A stretch of DNA of 64,000 bases from Castanea sativa (GCF_040712315.1 NC_134020.1:32833751-32897750); one strand, 5' to 3'; shown: positions 1 to 10,945, counted from the first letter of the stretch. Numbers and translations are program-made. Notes: generated by a model not told the origin, from the sequence alone.

Positions 1-352
1 GCAACCCTAGTACACCGAGCCGTGGTTAGTGTGCTACAGCAAGCCCAAGCACAAGCTAGGGGCCGTGGTCAGCGTAGTTGGCGTGCAACAACCCCTTAAG
101 TTGTAACTAGTCCTGCGATACCTGCACCCATCCCGCACGCATCTCCTCAGTTTGAGGTTCCTCCACTTATCGTAGATGCATCTCCTCAGCCTGAGGTCCT
201 TCCACCCATCCTAGATGCATCTCATAAGCCCAAGGTCTCTTCACCCACCCCACCTTCGCTGCCCAGTTTTGCTCTTGGTATTGATTCTCATTTGACTCCT
301 TCTATGCACCAGGAGACACCCTCATACCCACCCACCAGCTCTAGCGCACCCA
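1..352 (+). pseudogene. C-terminal tail of a plant mobile domain (PMD)-type protein, 5' part
   Basis: Frame 1 reads a Pro/Ser/Thr-rich tail with repeated Ser-Pro-Gln units and the motif LGIDS, the low-complexity tail type that follows PMD domains in many plant genomic ORFs. A TAA stop at 97-99 breaks it. The frame runs to 352, where a CACTA element interrupts it, and resumes at 14775 in the same phase (SAP, then TLPID). A related tail lies near 43.25-43.69 kb (SIGPTLTMDSPHTES), which supports the join. The PMD domain itself would lie left of the window, so the family call is by tail similarity and neighbourhood only. Confidence 0.5.
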
Positions 353-796
353 TACTACAAAAAAATCGTTTTGTCCCAGCGTTTTTTTCCCGGCGCTTTT
401 AAAAAATGCCGTAATAGATAAGCCTGTACCAGCGCATTTTAAAAGCGCTGGTATAGGAAACCCTATTACGGTAGCTCAAAACCAGCGCTTTATAAATCGC
501 TGCAATAGGAGACCTATAGCGGCGGTTTTTAAAAACGCTGGTATAGGATGCCCTATTGTAGCGTTTTATAACCACCGCTATAAGTTAGGGTAATTTTTTT
601 TTAATTAATTTAATATTTGAAATTATCCTATCTCGGTGCTTGAAAAGCACTGGAATAGGGTAACCCTATTCCAGCACTTCAAAAAGTGCTGGGATAGGGT
701 CACCCCATAAGGGAATGGAGAAAGACCTATTCCAGCGCTTTTTGAAGTGCTGGAATAGGGTGACCCTATTTCAGCGTTTTAAAAAGTGCTGGGATA
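353..796. repeat. CACTA 5' subterminal palindromic repeat array (outer part)
   Basis: About ten copies in alternating orientation of a short unit such as CCAGCGCTTTTAAAAAGCGC with the context CCTATTCCAGCG...GCTGGGATAGG. In CACTA elements such arrays bind the element-encoded DNA-binding protein. The array is cut at 796-801 by the gypsy insertion and resumes at 10382. Confidence 0.8.
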
Positions 797-801
797 GGGT
801 C
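797..801. repeat. Target site duplication GGGTC, left copy
   Basis: GGGTC directly precedes the TG of the left gypsy LTR and is repeated at 10377-10381 after the CA of the right LTR, so the retrotransposon is bounded exactly. Confidence 0.9.
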
Positions 802-1297
802 TGATGGGAATGACGAGAATGGCTCACAGACGGGTATAATGCTACAGACGACCTGTACTCCATGACGAGAGGAATATTCCCACGTCACTGACGAAGACAC
901 CAAAATGGTTCAATGCCAGCAGTAATACCTCGAGCGGTTACGACACCAGCTTGGTAGACCGTTGGAAACATATTAAATAACCATTACTCGGCCAGGAGCA
1001 CAATTAAACCAGGAATTAATGCAGCAACGGCTAGACACCAAAAAAGGTATCTACAGGAGAAGCACCATCCACATAGGGGGGATAATTGCATAAAGAACAA
1101 ATTAATTCCTTAGAAAAACTCTATTTTCTTTTTGGCTAACTTTGGCATCGGAGGTGTTGTGGCAGGCACCACACCGGTGGCCGAGTAAAGAAACCTGTCT
1201 TATTGCAGGAGTGACACAGTGATCGTCTGGACGGACTCCCACCCGGGCATTCATCTCGGGACGAACCTTCATCAACTGACGATATTCTGCTTCAACA
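802..1297 (+). repeat. Gypsy 5' LTR
   Basis: Starts TGATGGGAATG and ends CTTCAACA (TG...CA). It matches the right LTR over its whole length. The position equivalent to the TATA box of the right LTR (TATATAAA, 10127-10134) reads TATCTACA here (1048-1055). This may weaken transcription of this copy. Confidence 0.95.
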
Positions 1298-1298
1298 G

Positions 1299-1316
1299 TT
1301 TGGCGCCGTCTGTGGG
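1299..1316 (+). other. Primer binding site of the gypsy element
   Basis: TTTGGCGCCGTCTGTGGG follows the LTR after one base. TGGCGCCG is complementary to a plant tRNA 3' end of the tRNA-Asp type commonly used by Tat/Athila-type elements. The second half does not fit the classic tRNA-Asp site (TTGCCGGGG) well, so the tRNA is uncertain. Confidence 0.7.
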
Positions 1317-1374
1317 AAACGACGTTCTCGCACTACGATCCGAAAGTGCAGTTCCTACCAACTTCAACATCCAG

Positions 1375-2956
1375 ATGGAGTCCAACCAAGATCCAGCAAC
1401 TTTGGCTCAGCAAATTCAAACCCTTGTGGCCACTGTGGAAGAGCTCACCAGACAGAACGAAGAGATAAGGCAAAGGCTTCAGCAGGAAGAGAACCGATCG
1501 AGAGCAGTCCAAGAAGATGAAGGAGATAGCCATGGGAGAACTGATCGACGAAGGACCATCACTCCGGAGGAACAACATTCTGATCTCCTCCATGAGATGA
1601 GAAAGGAGATGAACGAGCTGAAAAATGCCATCAAGGAGAAGACAGATCGGAGTTTAGATAAAATGGTCAGGGCAACAGATTCACCCTTTACCATGGCAGT
1701 TTTGGAACGGCCAGTGCCACCAAAGTTTCGGTTACCTCAACTCGAACCCTTCGACGGACTCAAGGACCCCCAAGACCACCTTAATACCTTCAAGACGACA
1801 TTGGGTCTTCAACAGCCCCCTGACGAGATAATGTGTCGTTCTTTCCCAACCATGCTGAAGGGGGCTGGTAGGGAATGGTTCACGAGGCTGCCCACCTCAT
1901 CTATTGACAACTTCGAACAGTTAAGTAGCGCCTTTCTGCGCCATTTTGTCGGAGGGCAACGTCCCAAGAGACCCGTGGACCACCTGCTTACCATTAAACA
2001 AGGTGAAAAGGAGACCTTGCGCTTGTACGTGAAGCGCTTCACTCGAGAGACCTTGGAAGTGGACGATGCAGATGACAAAGTACAGCTGACGACATTTAAA
2101 GCCGGGCTTAGGTCTCGAGAATTCGTTGTCTCATTGGCAAAGAATCCACCCCGAACGATGGCAGAAATGCTCCTGAAAGCGCAAAAATACATGAATGCCG
2201 AGGACGCACTGGCAGCCATTATTGACGAGGGCAGATCAAAAAAAGAGGGAAGGCATGAAGACGAACGTAGGGGGCAAAAGAGGGAGCGTCCAAACCGTCG
2301 AGGAAGTGACACAGACAAGCGAAGGGAAGAGAAGACGCCACGAACGGTAAAATTTACCCCTCTGATTATGCCTATTGACAAAATTTTGACACAGATCCAG
2401 GATCAACATTACCTTCAGTGGCCAAAGCCTTTACATTCATCCCCTAACGTGCGGGACAAGAACAAATCGCCGATTCCACAAGGATCACGGTCATTACACA
2501 GAAGATTGCCGAGACCTGAGAGGACAGATAGAAGAGTTGATACAAAAAGGAAAATTGCAGAAATATGTCAAGAAGGGAGAACCCAGCAGGTTCAAAGACG
2601 AAGGCAAGGGCCAGCGCGAACCTTCGATAAAGAATGGGGCCGGCACTCCTCAACTACCGCAAGACGTGATTGGAGAAATACACACGATTGCAGGAGGGCT
2701 ACCGTCGGGAGGGTCGTGCAAGTCCCTCAAGAAAGCATGCCAGAGGCAAGTGAATAGCGTCCATATGCTGCCCCCATTCAAGCAGAGACGAACAGATCAT
2801 GACATATCCTTCAACGAAGAAGATGCGCGAGGAGTAAGGCAGCCACACAATGACCCCCTGGTTATAACACTCACGATCGAGGGATTCAACACGAAGAGGA
2901 TACTTATAGATAATGGCGATTCTCTCGTACATTATGTACTGCCAGCCTTCCAATAG
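1375..2956 (+). pseudogene. Gag polyprotein and start of protease, Tat gypsy (broken)
   Basis: ATG 1375 opens a frame starting [15 protein letters not shown]; the frame is also open upstream into the LTR, but 1375 is the first good ATG after the primer site. A coiled-coil-like N-terminus rich in Glu and Gln is followed by a retrotransposon gag domain (about 1719-2210; motifs [27 protein letters not shown]) and a basic Lys/Arg stretch. Near 2462 a frameshift moves coding to frame 2. There a zinc-knuckle relic ([12 protein letters not shown]) has Arg in place of the first Cys. The frame then runs into the protease and stops at TAG 2954-2956. Gag normally forms the virus-like particle. Confidence 0.85.
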
Positions 2957-3790
2957 CTGAAACTTGATCCCAAGAGGCTGCGCCCCTTCGACTCTCCCCT
3001 CGTTAGCTTCAGCGGGGACAAAGTATACCCCAGGGGTATAGTAACACTAAAAGTCACGATAGGAACGTACCCACAGCAGCAAACACGTCAGCTGGACTTT
3101 CTAGTAGTAGACTGCCCGTCAGCGTACAATGTAATCATTGGTAGACCTACGCTCAACAGATGGAAGGCGGTCACATCCACATATTGCTTGAAGGTGAAAT
3201 TCCCAATTGAGAACGGAGTCGGCGAAGCTAAAGGAGACCAAGTCCTGGCTAGGGAATGTTACCAGGCTGTGGTGGCCACAAAGGAGAACCATACATGGAC
3301 GATAGAAAAGGAGCAAGAAGACAAAGCAGAGGCTTTGGAAGCCGTTGAGCTCGTGGAGGGGGAAGTCGCGAAGATGACGAGGATAGGGACAACACTAAGC
3401 CCCGAAATGAGAACGAAGCTCATTCAATTCCTCAGGAAAAACCAGGACGTCTTCGCATGGAGTCATGAGGATATGCCCGGCATCTCGCGACAAGTGATTC
3501 AGCACAAATTAAACGAAAATCCCGAAAAGAAACCCGTCCAACAGAGGCGCCGCGTCTTTGCCCCCGAACGAAGCCAGGCGATCAACGACGAAGTTAACAA
3601 ATTGTTGCAGGCAGACTTCATCAGGGAAGTGTATTATCCCGAATGGCTTGCCAACGTCGTGCTGGTAAAGAAAGCAAATGGAAAATGGAGAATGTGTGTA
3701 GATTTCACGGACCTAAACAAGGCATGCCCAAAGGATAGTTTCCCTTTGCCTAGGATAGACCAAATTTCGGTGGATTCCACTACGGCATAA
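2860..3790 (+). pseudogene. Gypsy protease and N-terminal reverse transcriptase (broken)
   Basis: The aspartic protease motif appears as ILIDNG (about 2899-2916), the Tat-type variant of D-S/T-G, followed by an in-frame TAG at 2954. The frame then continues through the protease C-terminus ([14 protein letters not shown]) and the linker into reverse transcriptase ([37 protein letters not shown]). A TAA at 3788-3790 ends it. In an intact element these domains process the polyprotein and copy RNA to DNA. Confidence 0.85.
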
Positions 3791-4110
3791 AATCCCGACG
3801 TTCATGGACGCCTTTTCGGGATACAACCAAATAAAGATGGCGAAGAAGATCAAGAAAAAACCGCCTTCATCACGAGCCGTGGGCTCTACCGCTATAAGGT
3901 AATGCCTTTTGGACTCGAAGAACGCGGGAGCAACGTACCAAAGGTTAGTAAACAAAATGTTCGGCAAGCAAATCGGCGAAATATGGAGGTATATGTGGAC
4001 GACATGCTCGTCAAGAGCAAAAAGAACCGGCACACTCGGACGACTTGGAAGAAACATTCAACACCCTCAGGAGATATCAGATGAAGTTGAATCCTAGCAA
4101 GTGTGTTTTT
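3791..4110 (+). pseudogene. Reverse transcriptase catalytic core (frameshifted)
   Basis: Reverse transcriptase homology continues in two alternating frames: AFITSRGLYRYKVMPFGL in one, then NAGATYQRLVNKMFGKQIG in the next, then VYVDDMLVKSKK with the catalytic YVDD box at 3992-4003. At least two small indels separate these blocks, so the catalytic residues survive but no single frame covers the core. Confidence 0.85.
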
Positions 4111-5400
4111 GGGGTAACATCAGGGAAATTCTTGGGATTCATGGTGTCTCAAAGAGGGATAGAGGCCAATCCGGAGAACGTACGAGCAATACTAGACATG
4201 ACGTCACCGAAGTCCGTCAAAGATGTCCAGAAGCTCATAGGGAGGATCGCTGCACTGAATAGGTTCGTCTCCAGAGCAACGGACAAATGCCTCCCCTTTT
4301 TTAAGACGTTGAAACAAGCTTTCGCCTGGACTGACGAATGTGAAGCCGCGTTTCAAGAGCTCAAACGCTACCTAAGCAATCCACCCCTACTAAGTCCGTC
4401 AAAGGAAGGGGAAAACCTCTACTTATATCTGGCAGCGTCAGAATCAGCCGTCAACGCGGCCCTCATTAGGGAAGAAGACAAGAGACAGCTGCTAGTTTAT
4501 TACATAAGCCAAGCCTTTCAGGGGGCAGAAACCAAATACCCCAGGATTGAGAAAATTGCATTCACCTTGATAGTAGCCTCACGGAAGCTGCGACCATACT
4601 TCGAGGCGCACCCAATATTGGTAATGACGGACCAACCGATCAAGAAGTCCATGAACAAGCCAGAAGCAGCCAGGAGAATGGTTCAGTGGGCAGTGGAACT
4701 TAGCCAGTTTGATATTGAGTACCTTCCCAGAACTGCCATCAAAGCCCAAGCATTAGCGGATTTCATTGCCGAGTTCACCCCTAAAGACGACGACAATTGC
4801 GAAGACGCTGCAGAACGATGGACGATCCAGACTGACGGATTATCAGCCCGAAGAAGGGGAGGAGTAGGGATCGTTATAACAACTCCCGACGGAGAAAAAC
4901 TCAGGTACGAAGTTCGACTCAAGTTCCCAGCCACCAATAACGAAGCCGAGTATGAAGGAATACTGACAGGGCTGAGACTAGGGAAGGCAATCGGAGCAAA
5001 AAACTTGGTCTTCCAAAGTGACTCGAAGCTAGTAGTAGCACAGATCAAGGAGGAGTACGAAGCGAAGGAGGAAAGAATGCAGAAATACCTCAAGATAGCA
5101 AAGCATTTGGCCCGGGAATTCGACAAACTGGAGTTCATGCAGATCCCGAGAGGCCAGAATATGGAAGCGTACGAGATTGCGAAGATAGCCTCGTCGGAAG
5201 ATGAACCTGCATGCACGGAGCTGACCATGGAGATACAAGAACGCCCCGACATCGAAGAAATCTCGATATTCACCGTCCGGGGAATAAACAACTGGATGAC
5301 GCCAATCATATCCTTCCTCCCAAGACGGGCACCTCCCCCGGGACCCCAAAGACGCCAGGAAAATCAAGCAAAGAGCAACCAGATTCACCATTCTGAATGA
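4045..5400 (+). pseudogene. RNase H and second archaeal-type RNase H of the gypsy pol
   Basis: The longest intact pol segment, about 450 codons. The RT connection (KCVFGVTSGKFLGFMVSQ) leads to the usual gypsy RNase H region (about 4390-4770; FAWTDECEAAFQELK, LLVYYISQAF, ADFIAEF). It is followed at about 4815-5190 by a second RNase H with its own acidic residues in TDGLS, NNEAEYEG and QSDSKLVV. Dual RNase H domains are an established mark of the Tat lineage. The frame ends at TGA 5398-5400 where integrase should follow, so a further shift lies near 5300-5400. Confidence 0.88.
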
Positions 5401-5404
5401 CCGA

Positions 5405-6537
5405 TTGTACAAAAGAGGTTATTCCCTACCATACTTGAAGTGTGTCGACAAGGATGAAGCCAAGTACATCCTAGAGGAAATACACGAAGGCGTGTGCGGG
5501 AACCACGGCCGGCCCCGCATCCCCGGCGAGCAAAGTCATCCGAACGGGTTACTTCGGCCCAACCGTCCAAACGGACGCAGCGCAACTCGTCAAAAATTGC
5601 GACAAGTGTCGGAGATTTCGGGAACATCCGGCGACTCCCCGGCGGAGAAGTTGACGACCATATCATCCCCGTGGCCATTTGCACAATGGGGAATCGACAT
5701 CGTCGGGCCGCTACCCCCGGGGAAAGGACAGGTAAGATTTCTACTCGTCGCAATTGATTACTTTACAAAGTGGGTGGAAGCCGAGGCAACGGCATCCATC
5801 ACCGAAGCACGAGTCCGAAGCTTCGTGTGAAAGAGTATCATCTGCAGGTTCGGGATCCCACGGACGATTGTCACGGACAATGGGCGACAGTTTGATAACC
5901 AAGGCTTCAGAGATTTCTGCTCCGACCTTGGCATCAAAAATCAGTTCTCGTCCCCTGGGCATCCATAGGCGAACGGGCAGACGGAAGTAACGAATCGGAC
6001 ACTACTTCAGATGATCAAAACCAAGCTGGACGATGCAAAGGGTGCCTGGCCGGAGGAATTGCCCAACGTGCTGTGGGCCTACAGAACCACAGTAAGAACT
6101 CCAACGGGCGAAACCCCATTCAGGCTTACATATGGCATCGGCGGTAATCCCGCCGAAGTGGGAGTAACCGGCATCGGGCGAGAAGCGTTCCACGATGAAA
6201 GCAATAACCAACGGTTACGAGTAAACTCGGACTGCTCGGACGAGGTAGAGACGAGCCTCGAACGGGATAGCGAGGTACTGAGGAAAGAAAATGACCGAGT
6301 ACTACAATAGGAGAGTGAGACTCGGACGACTCCACGTTGGTGACCTCGTCCGCTGCGGAAGGTGACGACAAGAACCGGAAACTCCACCCAAGGAAAGCTC
6401 GGCCCCACCTGGGAAGGACCTTACCGAGTCACTCATTACTCCAGTAGGGCAGCTATCACCTGGAAACCATGGACGGGAAAGCACTCCCTCGACCATGGAA
6501 CATTGAACATTTAAAGAAGTACCATCAAAAGGTGTAA
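5405..6537 (+). pseudogene. Integrase of the gypsy pol (stops and frameshift)
   Basis: Zinc-binding part HEGVCGNHG near 5490, then a disrupted stretch. The catalytic core starts PFAQWGIDIVGPLPPG (about 5678) and continues FLLVAIDYFTKWVEAEA, RTIVTDNGRQF and LPNVLWAYRTTVRTPTGETPF. In-frame TGA at 5828-5830 and TAG at 5966-5968 break it, and a frameshift near 6300 precedes the C-terminal part, which ends HLKKYHQKV and TAA 6535-6537. No chromodomain is seen, as expected for Tat. Confidence 0.85.
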
Positions 6538-6612
6538 CAAGCAAATGTATTCATGTTTCTGAAATTAATAAAAGCATTGCCTACAGTCGTGCAAACAGAC
6601 CAGTCCACATTA

Positions 6613-6955
6613 CTGACGAGGCACAAAGAATGTCTCCGAAACGTATCTAAGTAATAAAATTCCGCACCGACGGATGTATATTAACGACGAGGCACAAAGA
6701 ATGTCTCCGATACGTATCTAAGTAATAAAATTCCGCACCGACGGATGTATATTGCGACGAGGCACAAAGAATGTCTCCGATACGTATCTAAGTAATAAAA
6801 TTTCGCACCGACGGATGTATATTACCGACGAGACACGGAGAATGTCTCCGAAAAATATCTAAGTAATGGGATCTTGCAAACGGATGTACATTACCGACGA
6901 GACACAAAGTGCCTCCTAAAAATCTAAGTAGTGACGGGTGTGCATTACTTACGAG
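6613..6955 (+). repeat. Tandem repeats in the gypsy 3' region
   Basis: Five decaying copies of a roughly 70-bp unit that begins GACGAGGCACAAAGAATGTC and contains TATCTAAGTAATAAAATT. Copies start near 6614, 6685, 6755, 6826 and 6895. They lie between the end of pol and the convergent antisense gene. Variable tandem arrays in this place are common in Tat-type elements. Confidence 0.85.
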
Positions 6956-7141
6956 ATAGAGAGATGTATATTCTAAGCAAAACAAAACAAGTAGCTACAA
7001 AACCAAGAAGCAAGAGCAATTACTTTAAAGCAAAAATAATATTCTCAAAATATGAGTAAAATTGTTCTCAAATTAAAGCCCAAAATACAAAGGGCACAAA
7101 AAAAAAAAAAAAACAACACAAGCGTAAATTATACAAAGCTT

Positions 7142-9131
7142 TCATTCATCCTCTCTTTCATCGGCGGGAGGGACTTCACTCGGGGTGCTAGCATCGGGAG
7201 CAGATTCTTCGCGGCCTCGTCGCGTACATCTCTTTATCTACCTCCTCCATGTCCGGGATCTCCAAGTCTACTCCGGAGGGTGTTTGATTAGGTATCTCCG
7301 CAAAGAACTCGAACCCCTTGAAGTACCCGAAGAGGACAAGAGTTGTACTCTTCGGTTCTTTGGAAGCCCTCTATGGCCCTTGCGGCAACCCCTTTCGGCC
7401 TCTCCCGAGCAGCAAGTTTTTCGTCCTTCTCTAGAACCAAGCTTGCCGCTCGGTTCGAGGTCGTCCCGAATCTTCCGGCTTCCTCCTTGCGCATTAGCTT
7501 CACCCATGACGGTTATAAGCTCCTTCTTCGGCTTTGAGTTCTCCATCTCCAAGGCCGATATACGCGATAAAGCGAGACTCGACCTTGGCCTCTTGAAGCT
7601 AAGTACTCGAGGAAAGATGAATACTCTTCCCCAAACACACGTAGAACACATAGGGAGGTCAAAAAAAAAAAAAAAAAGAGGAGGAGAAGGAAGAAGTGAA
7701 CGGGCATATGAAGCAAAAATGACACAAGGACATTACCTCGGACCGGCTTGTGCAAATGACGACCCACAAGGTCCTTTGCGATGAGCACGAGAAGACCCTC
7801 AAGTCCTCCGCCGTCACCACCTCACGAGCTCGTCCACCCAATTTTCTCGTCGTCCCGTTGATGACGAACGGGAGTCAACTTTCTCCTTCCCCTTGTCTGA
7901 AGTTCGCTGCTTCTTAGAAGCAGGAGTGGGGATCTCCTCGATAGAGGCAGCAGGAGAGGCTGACCTCGTCGTGTCAGTCCCGGAGGCGAGATGAGTGACA
8001 GAAGCTACAGGAGTAACCGGAGGGCCCTTCCCGGTAATGCGTACCACCTTCTTCCCAAGGTGGGATAAAGGTTTGTCCTTTTTTGCCCTCATCTTGTCAT
8101 ACATGCCTTTGTTAAATTTGGTCGTCATCTCTGCAAGAAAGGAACATAAAAAAAAAAACATGTGAAAGGAACATACATGAGAAAGAAATACACGAGGCGA
8201 AAATTACTTTTTTTGCCTTCAATCCTGAGGTTACGCAAGATGAAAGCAGAAGGTTCAGGGCCGAGACAATAGAACGCGAGAGTGCGTGGATCTACAAGGT
8301 CGTCCCAATCCACAATTGTCCGCGCGTACTCAATCGCCTTCTCCACACGTTCCTTATATCTGCTCTTGAGCTTAGGACGCCTTTTTACTGCGCAAAACAA
8401 TGAACAGAGAAGTTAAAAAAAAAAAAAAAAAAAGGGAGAATGCCAAGATCAACGAAACTCGGGTGACGGGGAAGCAGTGACGCACCTAAGTTTGGGGTCC
8501 TCTATTGACGAGATAGCCTCGGGAGATCACCCCAAACCCCTCCAGAGGGGGTTTCAAAATCGTCCCCCGACACAAAGAAGAACCGGGATTTCCAGTACCT
8601 GAAAGACGAGGGTAGATTTCGGACGATCCGAGTCCTCTTTTCCCATGGGACTAACTCATAATACCCGAACTCTTTAGATTCCTTTAGACGGTACAAATAG
8701 GTGAGCTCGTCCACCCTAAGCTCTCCCCCATCCGTAGCGGCCAGCCATATTCCCATACAGCTGACCAATATTCTCCAGGAGTTAGGCATAAGTTGCCCCG
8801 GAGCAATGCCGTAACGATCTAACAACTCCATAAAAAAGGGATGGACCGGGAGCCTCAACCCGCAGATAAAGGAAGACTCATAAAAACAGACCTCCCCAGG
8901 GAAAGAATGACAAGCCCGATCCTCCTTGGTTGGCAAACGAACCCTAACCCGCTCTGGGAACTGAAATCTTTCCCTAAATCTACCTAAAGTCTCAGAATCC
9001 AGCCCACATACCTCTCTAAGGGCGTGGAAAGCCCTGACCTCCCGGAAGGAAGAGACGGCGGTATCTCCCCCCACTGGGTCGTCATTGGATGACAGCCCGG
9101 TCTCGAGCTCACTCGTCCTCACCTCAGACAT
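7142..9131 (-). CDS. Antisense spliced accessory gene of the Tat element (gypsy-type transposon protein, PF04195-like)
   Basis: Reads on the minus strand, opposite to gag-pol. The likely start is ATG at 9131 (MSEVRTSE); the frame is open further upstream. Exon 1 (9131-8486) has the conserved core FPERVRVRLP, ADTKED-like acidic turn, GLRLPVHPFFMELLDR, GQLMPNSWRIL. It ends at a GT donor, and exon 2 (8387-8208) and exon 3 (from 8130) join in phase with consensus GT/AG sites. Exon 3 begins KMTTKFNKGMYDKMRAKK and leads to a Ser/Lys-rich tail. Past 7814 the frame is broken, but tail blocks (RRYLIKHP; final stop TGA 7142-7144) remain. An in-frame TAG at 8502-8504 precedes the first donor. The function of this family is unknown. 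Confidence 0.75.
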
Positions 9132-9863
9132 CCTTTCCCCCTCCCTTAACAAATTCCCCAACCAATTGACGGATAGACGAAGCAGTGGCAACAAATCGGC
9201 CACCACTACTCCCAAACCGTTACCCTCTGAGATAAAACCCTCAAAGTTTGGGGAAACACCTACAAACCCTCCTAAGCGTGCGAACAGGAAAGAAACCGAA
9301 GGAAAAATAACCCAAACCTCAGAACTATCTATCATAGAAAGACCAAAGAAGCTAAAAAAAAAAAAAAAAAAAAGGAAGAGAAGGAAAAAGGGGGCATCAG
9401 AATCTCATTATCAAAAAGAAGGGGAGAAGAAAGAAAAAGAAAAAGAAAGAAAAAATCAAGAAGGAAAGAACACACCTCGGATAGAGAAGCTAGAGAACCC
9501 TGCCTTGCACCAGCTTTGGAGGAATGAAGGATGCACACTAACTCACAGAGAAAATCGAAGGAATAGGAAGAAGCACAAACAGGAAATTTTAGAAGATGAG
9601 AAAAAAAAAAAAAAGGAGAAGTGGGAGTTTTTAAACAAAGCCCAGAAAATTAGCGGGAAACCCAAGGGTCGCACAAAAGAAACAGTAACTGCACCCACCA
9701 GTAAGCGCCACGTGGCAACAATCAGAATGGCGCCGCCACTACGCCTTTATTACAGCACGAAACCCCAAAAGTCATCTGCAGTTCAAGCGATTCGCATTCT
9801 GTGGACGACGCATTCGAACGATTCGCATCCTGTGGACGACGTGACGTGTCATGACGACCACAT

Positions 9864-9878
9864 GATCCGGGGGGCATC
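9864..9878 (+). other. Polypurine tract of the gypsy element
   Basis: GATCCGGGGGGCATC lies directly before the right LTR. A G-rich GGGGGGCATC tract at this place primes plus-strand DNA synthesis in Tat-type elements. Confidence 0.7.
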
Positions 9879-10376
9879 TGATGGGAATGACGAGAATGGC
9901 TCACAGACGGGTATAATGCTACAGACGACCTGTACTCCATGACGAGAGGAATATTCCCACGTCACTAACGAAGACACCAAAATGGTTCAATGCCAGCAGT
10001 AATACCTCGAGCGGTTACGACACCAGCTTGGTAGACCGTTGGAAACATATTAAATAACCATTACTCGGCCAGGAGCACAATTAAACCAGGAATTAATGCA
10101 GCAACGGCTAGACACCAAAAAAAAGGTATATAAAGGAGAAGCACCATCCACATAGGGGGGATAATTGCATAAAGAACAAATTAATTCCTTAGAAAAACTC
10201 TATTTTCTTTTTGGCTAACTTTGGCATCGGAGGTGTTGTGGCAGGCACCACACCGGTGGCCGAGTAAAGAAACCTGTCTTATTGCAGGAGTGACACAGTG
10301 ATCGTCTGGACGGACTCCCACCAGCTGGCATTCATCTGGACGAACCTTCATCAACTGACGATATTCTGCTTCAACA
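9879..10376 (+). repeat. Gypsy 3' LTR
   Basis: TG...CA copy of 498 bp, almost identical to 802-1297. It keeps an intact TATA box (TATATAAA, 10127-10134), unlike the 5' copy. It is followed by the target repeat GGGTC at 10377-10381. Confidence 0.95.
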
Positions 10377-10381
10377 GGGTC

Positions 10382-10650
10382 CCTCCATAAGGGAATGGAG
10401 AGAGGCCTATCCCAGCGCTTTTTGAAGCGCTGGGATAAGGTCACTCCACAAGGGAAATGGAGAGAGGCCTATCGCAGCGCTTCAAAAAGCGCTGGGATAG
10501 GGTCCCTTCATAAGGGAATGGAGAGAGGCCTATCCCAGTGCTTTTTGAAGCGCTGGAATAAGGTTACCCTATTCCAGCGCTTTTTGCCCTATTCCAGCGC
10601 TTCAAAAAGAGCTGGGATAGGGTCAAAAAACGCTGCAATAGGTCCTTCGT
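10382..10650. repeat. CACTA subterminal repeats, inner part of the 5' array
   Basis: Continues the array cut by the gypsy insertion: CCTATCCCAGCGCTTTTTGA and inverted copies, with repeated CATAAGGGAATGGAGAGAGG spacers. The spacer also occurs at 706-724, on the other side of the insertion. Confidence 0.8.
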
Positions 10651-10689
10651 ACCACTGAAAAAATTTCAGACTTCCCTCTTATTTTTTTT

Positions 10690-10945
10690 AGCTTGGCACC
10701 ACTTTGGCCTCTCATTTTTGGTCTCCCACTTCTTTCCTTCAGACATTTCCCTCTAACCCACCCTTTTCTTCCTCATTTTCATGTTGGTCTCTCTCTCTCT
10801 CTCTCTTGTTTTTCTTGTGCTGCAGCCTCTCCCTTCCTCTCACCCAAATCTTACTCCCTCTTCATCTCTCATGAACAGCCACCGTTAGATCATCCCTCTA
10901 GCCTCCATATACTTCATTTGTGCCTTTTCCCAACAAGATTTTAAG
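10690..10945 (+). other. Captured gene leader inside the CACTA (putative first exon)
   Basis: A CT-rich stretch typical of a plant 5' leader (TCTCTCTCTC near 10790) ends in a donor-like AAG|GTAAAA at 10942-10950, followed by a T-rich intron-like region. No protein match is recognised. It may be the 5' end of the same captured host gene as the exon at 11943. Confidence 0.35.

Larger units (their letters stand above)
802..10376 (+). mobile_element. Ty3/gypsy LTR retrotransposon, Tat lineage
   Basis: Complete element of 9.6 kb: LTR, primer site, gag, protease, reverse transcriptase, RNase H, a second (archaeal-type) RNase H, integrase, a long 3' region with tandem repeats and an antisense spliced gene, polypurine tract, LTR. 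The second RNase H plus a large 3' non-pol region with an antisense ORF is the known layout of Tat-lineage elements (Grande/RIRE2/Retand type). Several frameshifts and stops break gag-pol, so this copy cannot be autonomous. The LTRs differ at only about four bases plus three short indels, so the insertion is young. Confidence 0.92.

Noticed and set aside
6613..6955. Possible centromeric satellite or CRISPR array
   Set aside because: Only five decaying 70-bp units inside a gypsy element between pol and the antisense gene; a known type of internal retrotransposon array.
7185..7784. Plus-strand 199-codon open frame
   Set aside because: It is the shadow of the decayed tail of the antisense Tat gene, whose blocks (RRYLIKHP, final DERED-type end) are read on the minus strand.
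9085..9942. Plus-strand 285-codon open frame running into the 3' LTR
   Set aside because: Lys/Glu-rich because of A-rich runs; it lies opposite exon 1 of the antisense gene and has no domain.
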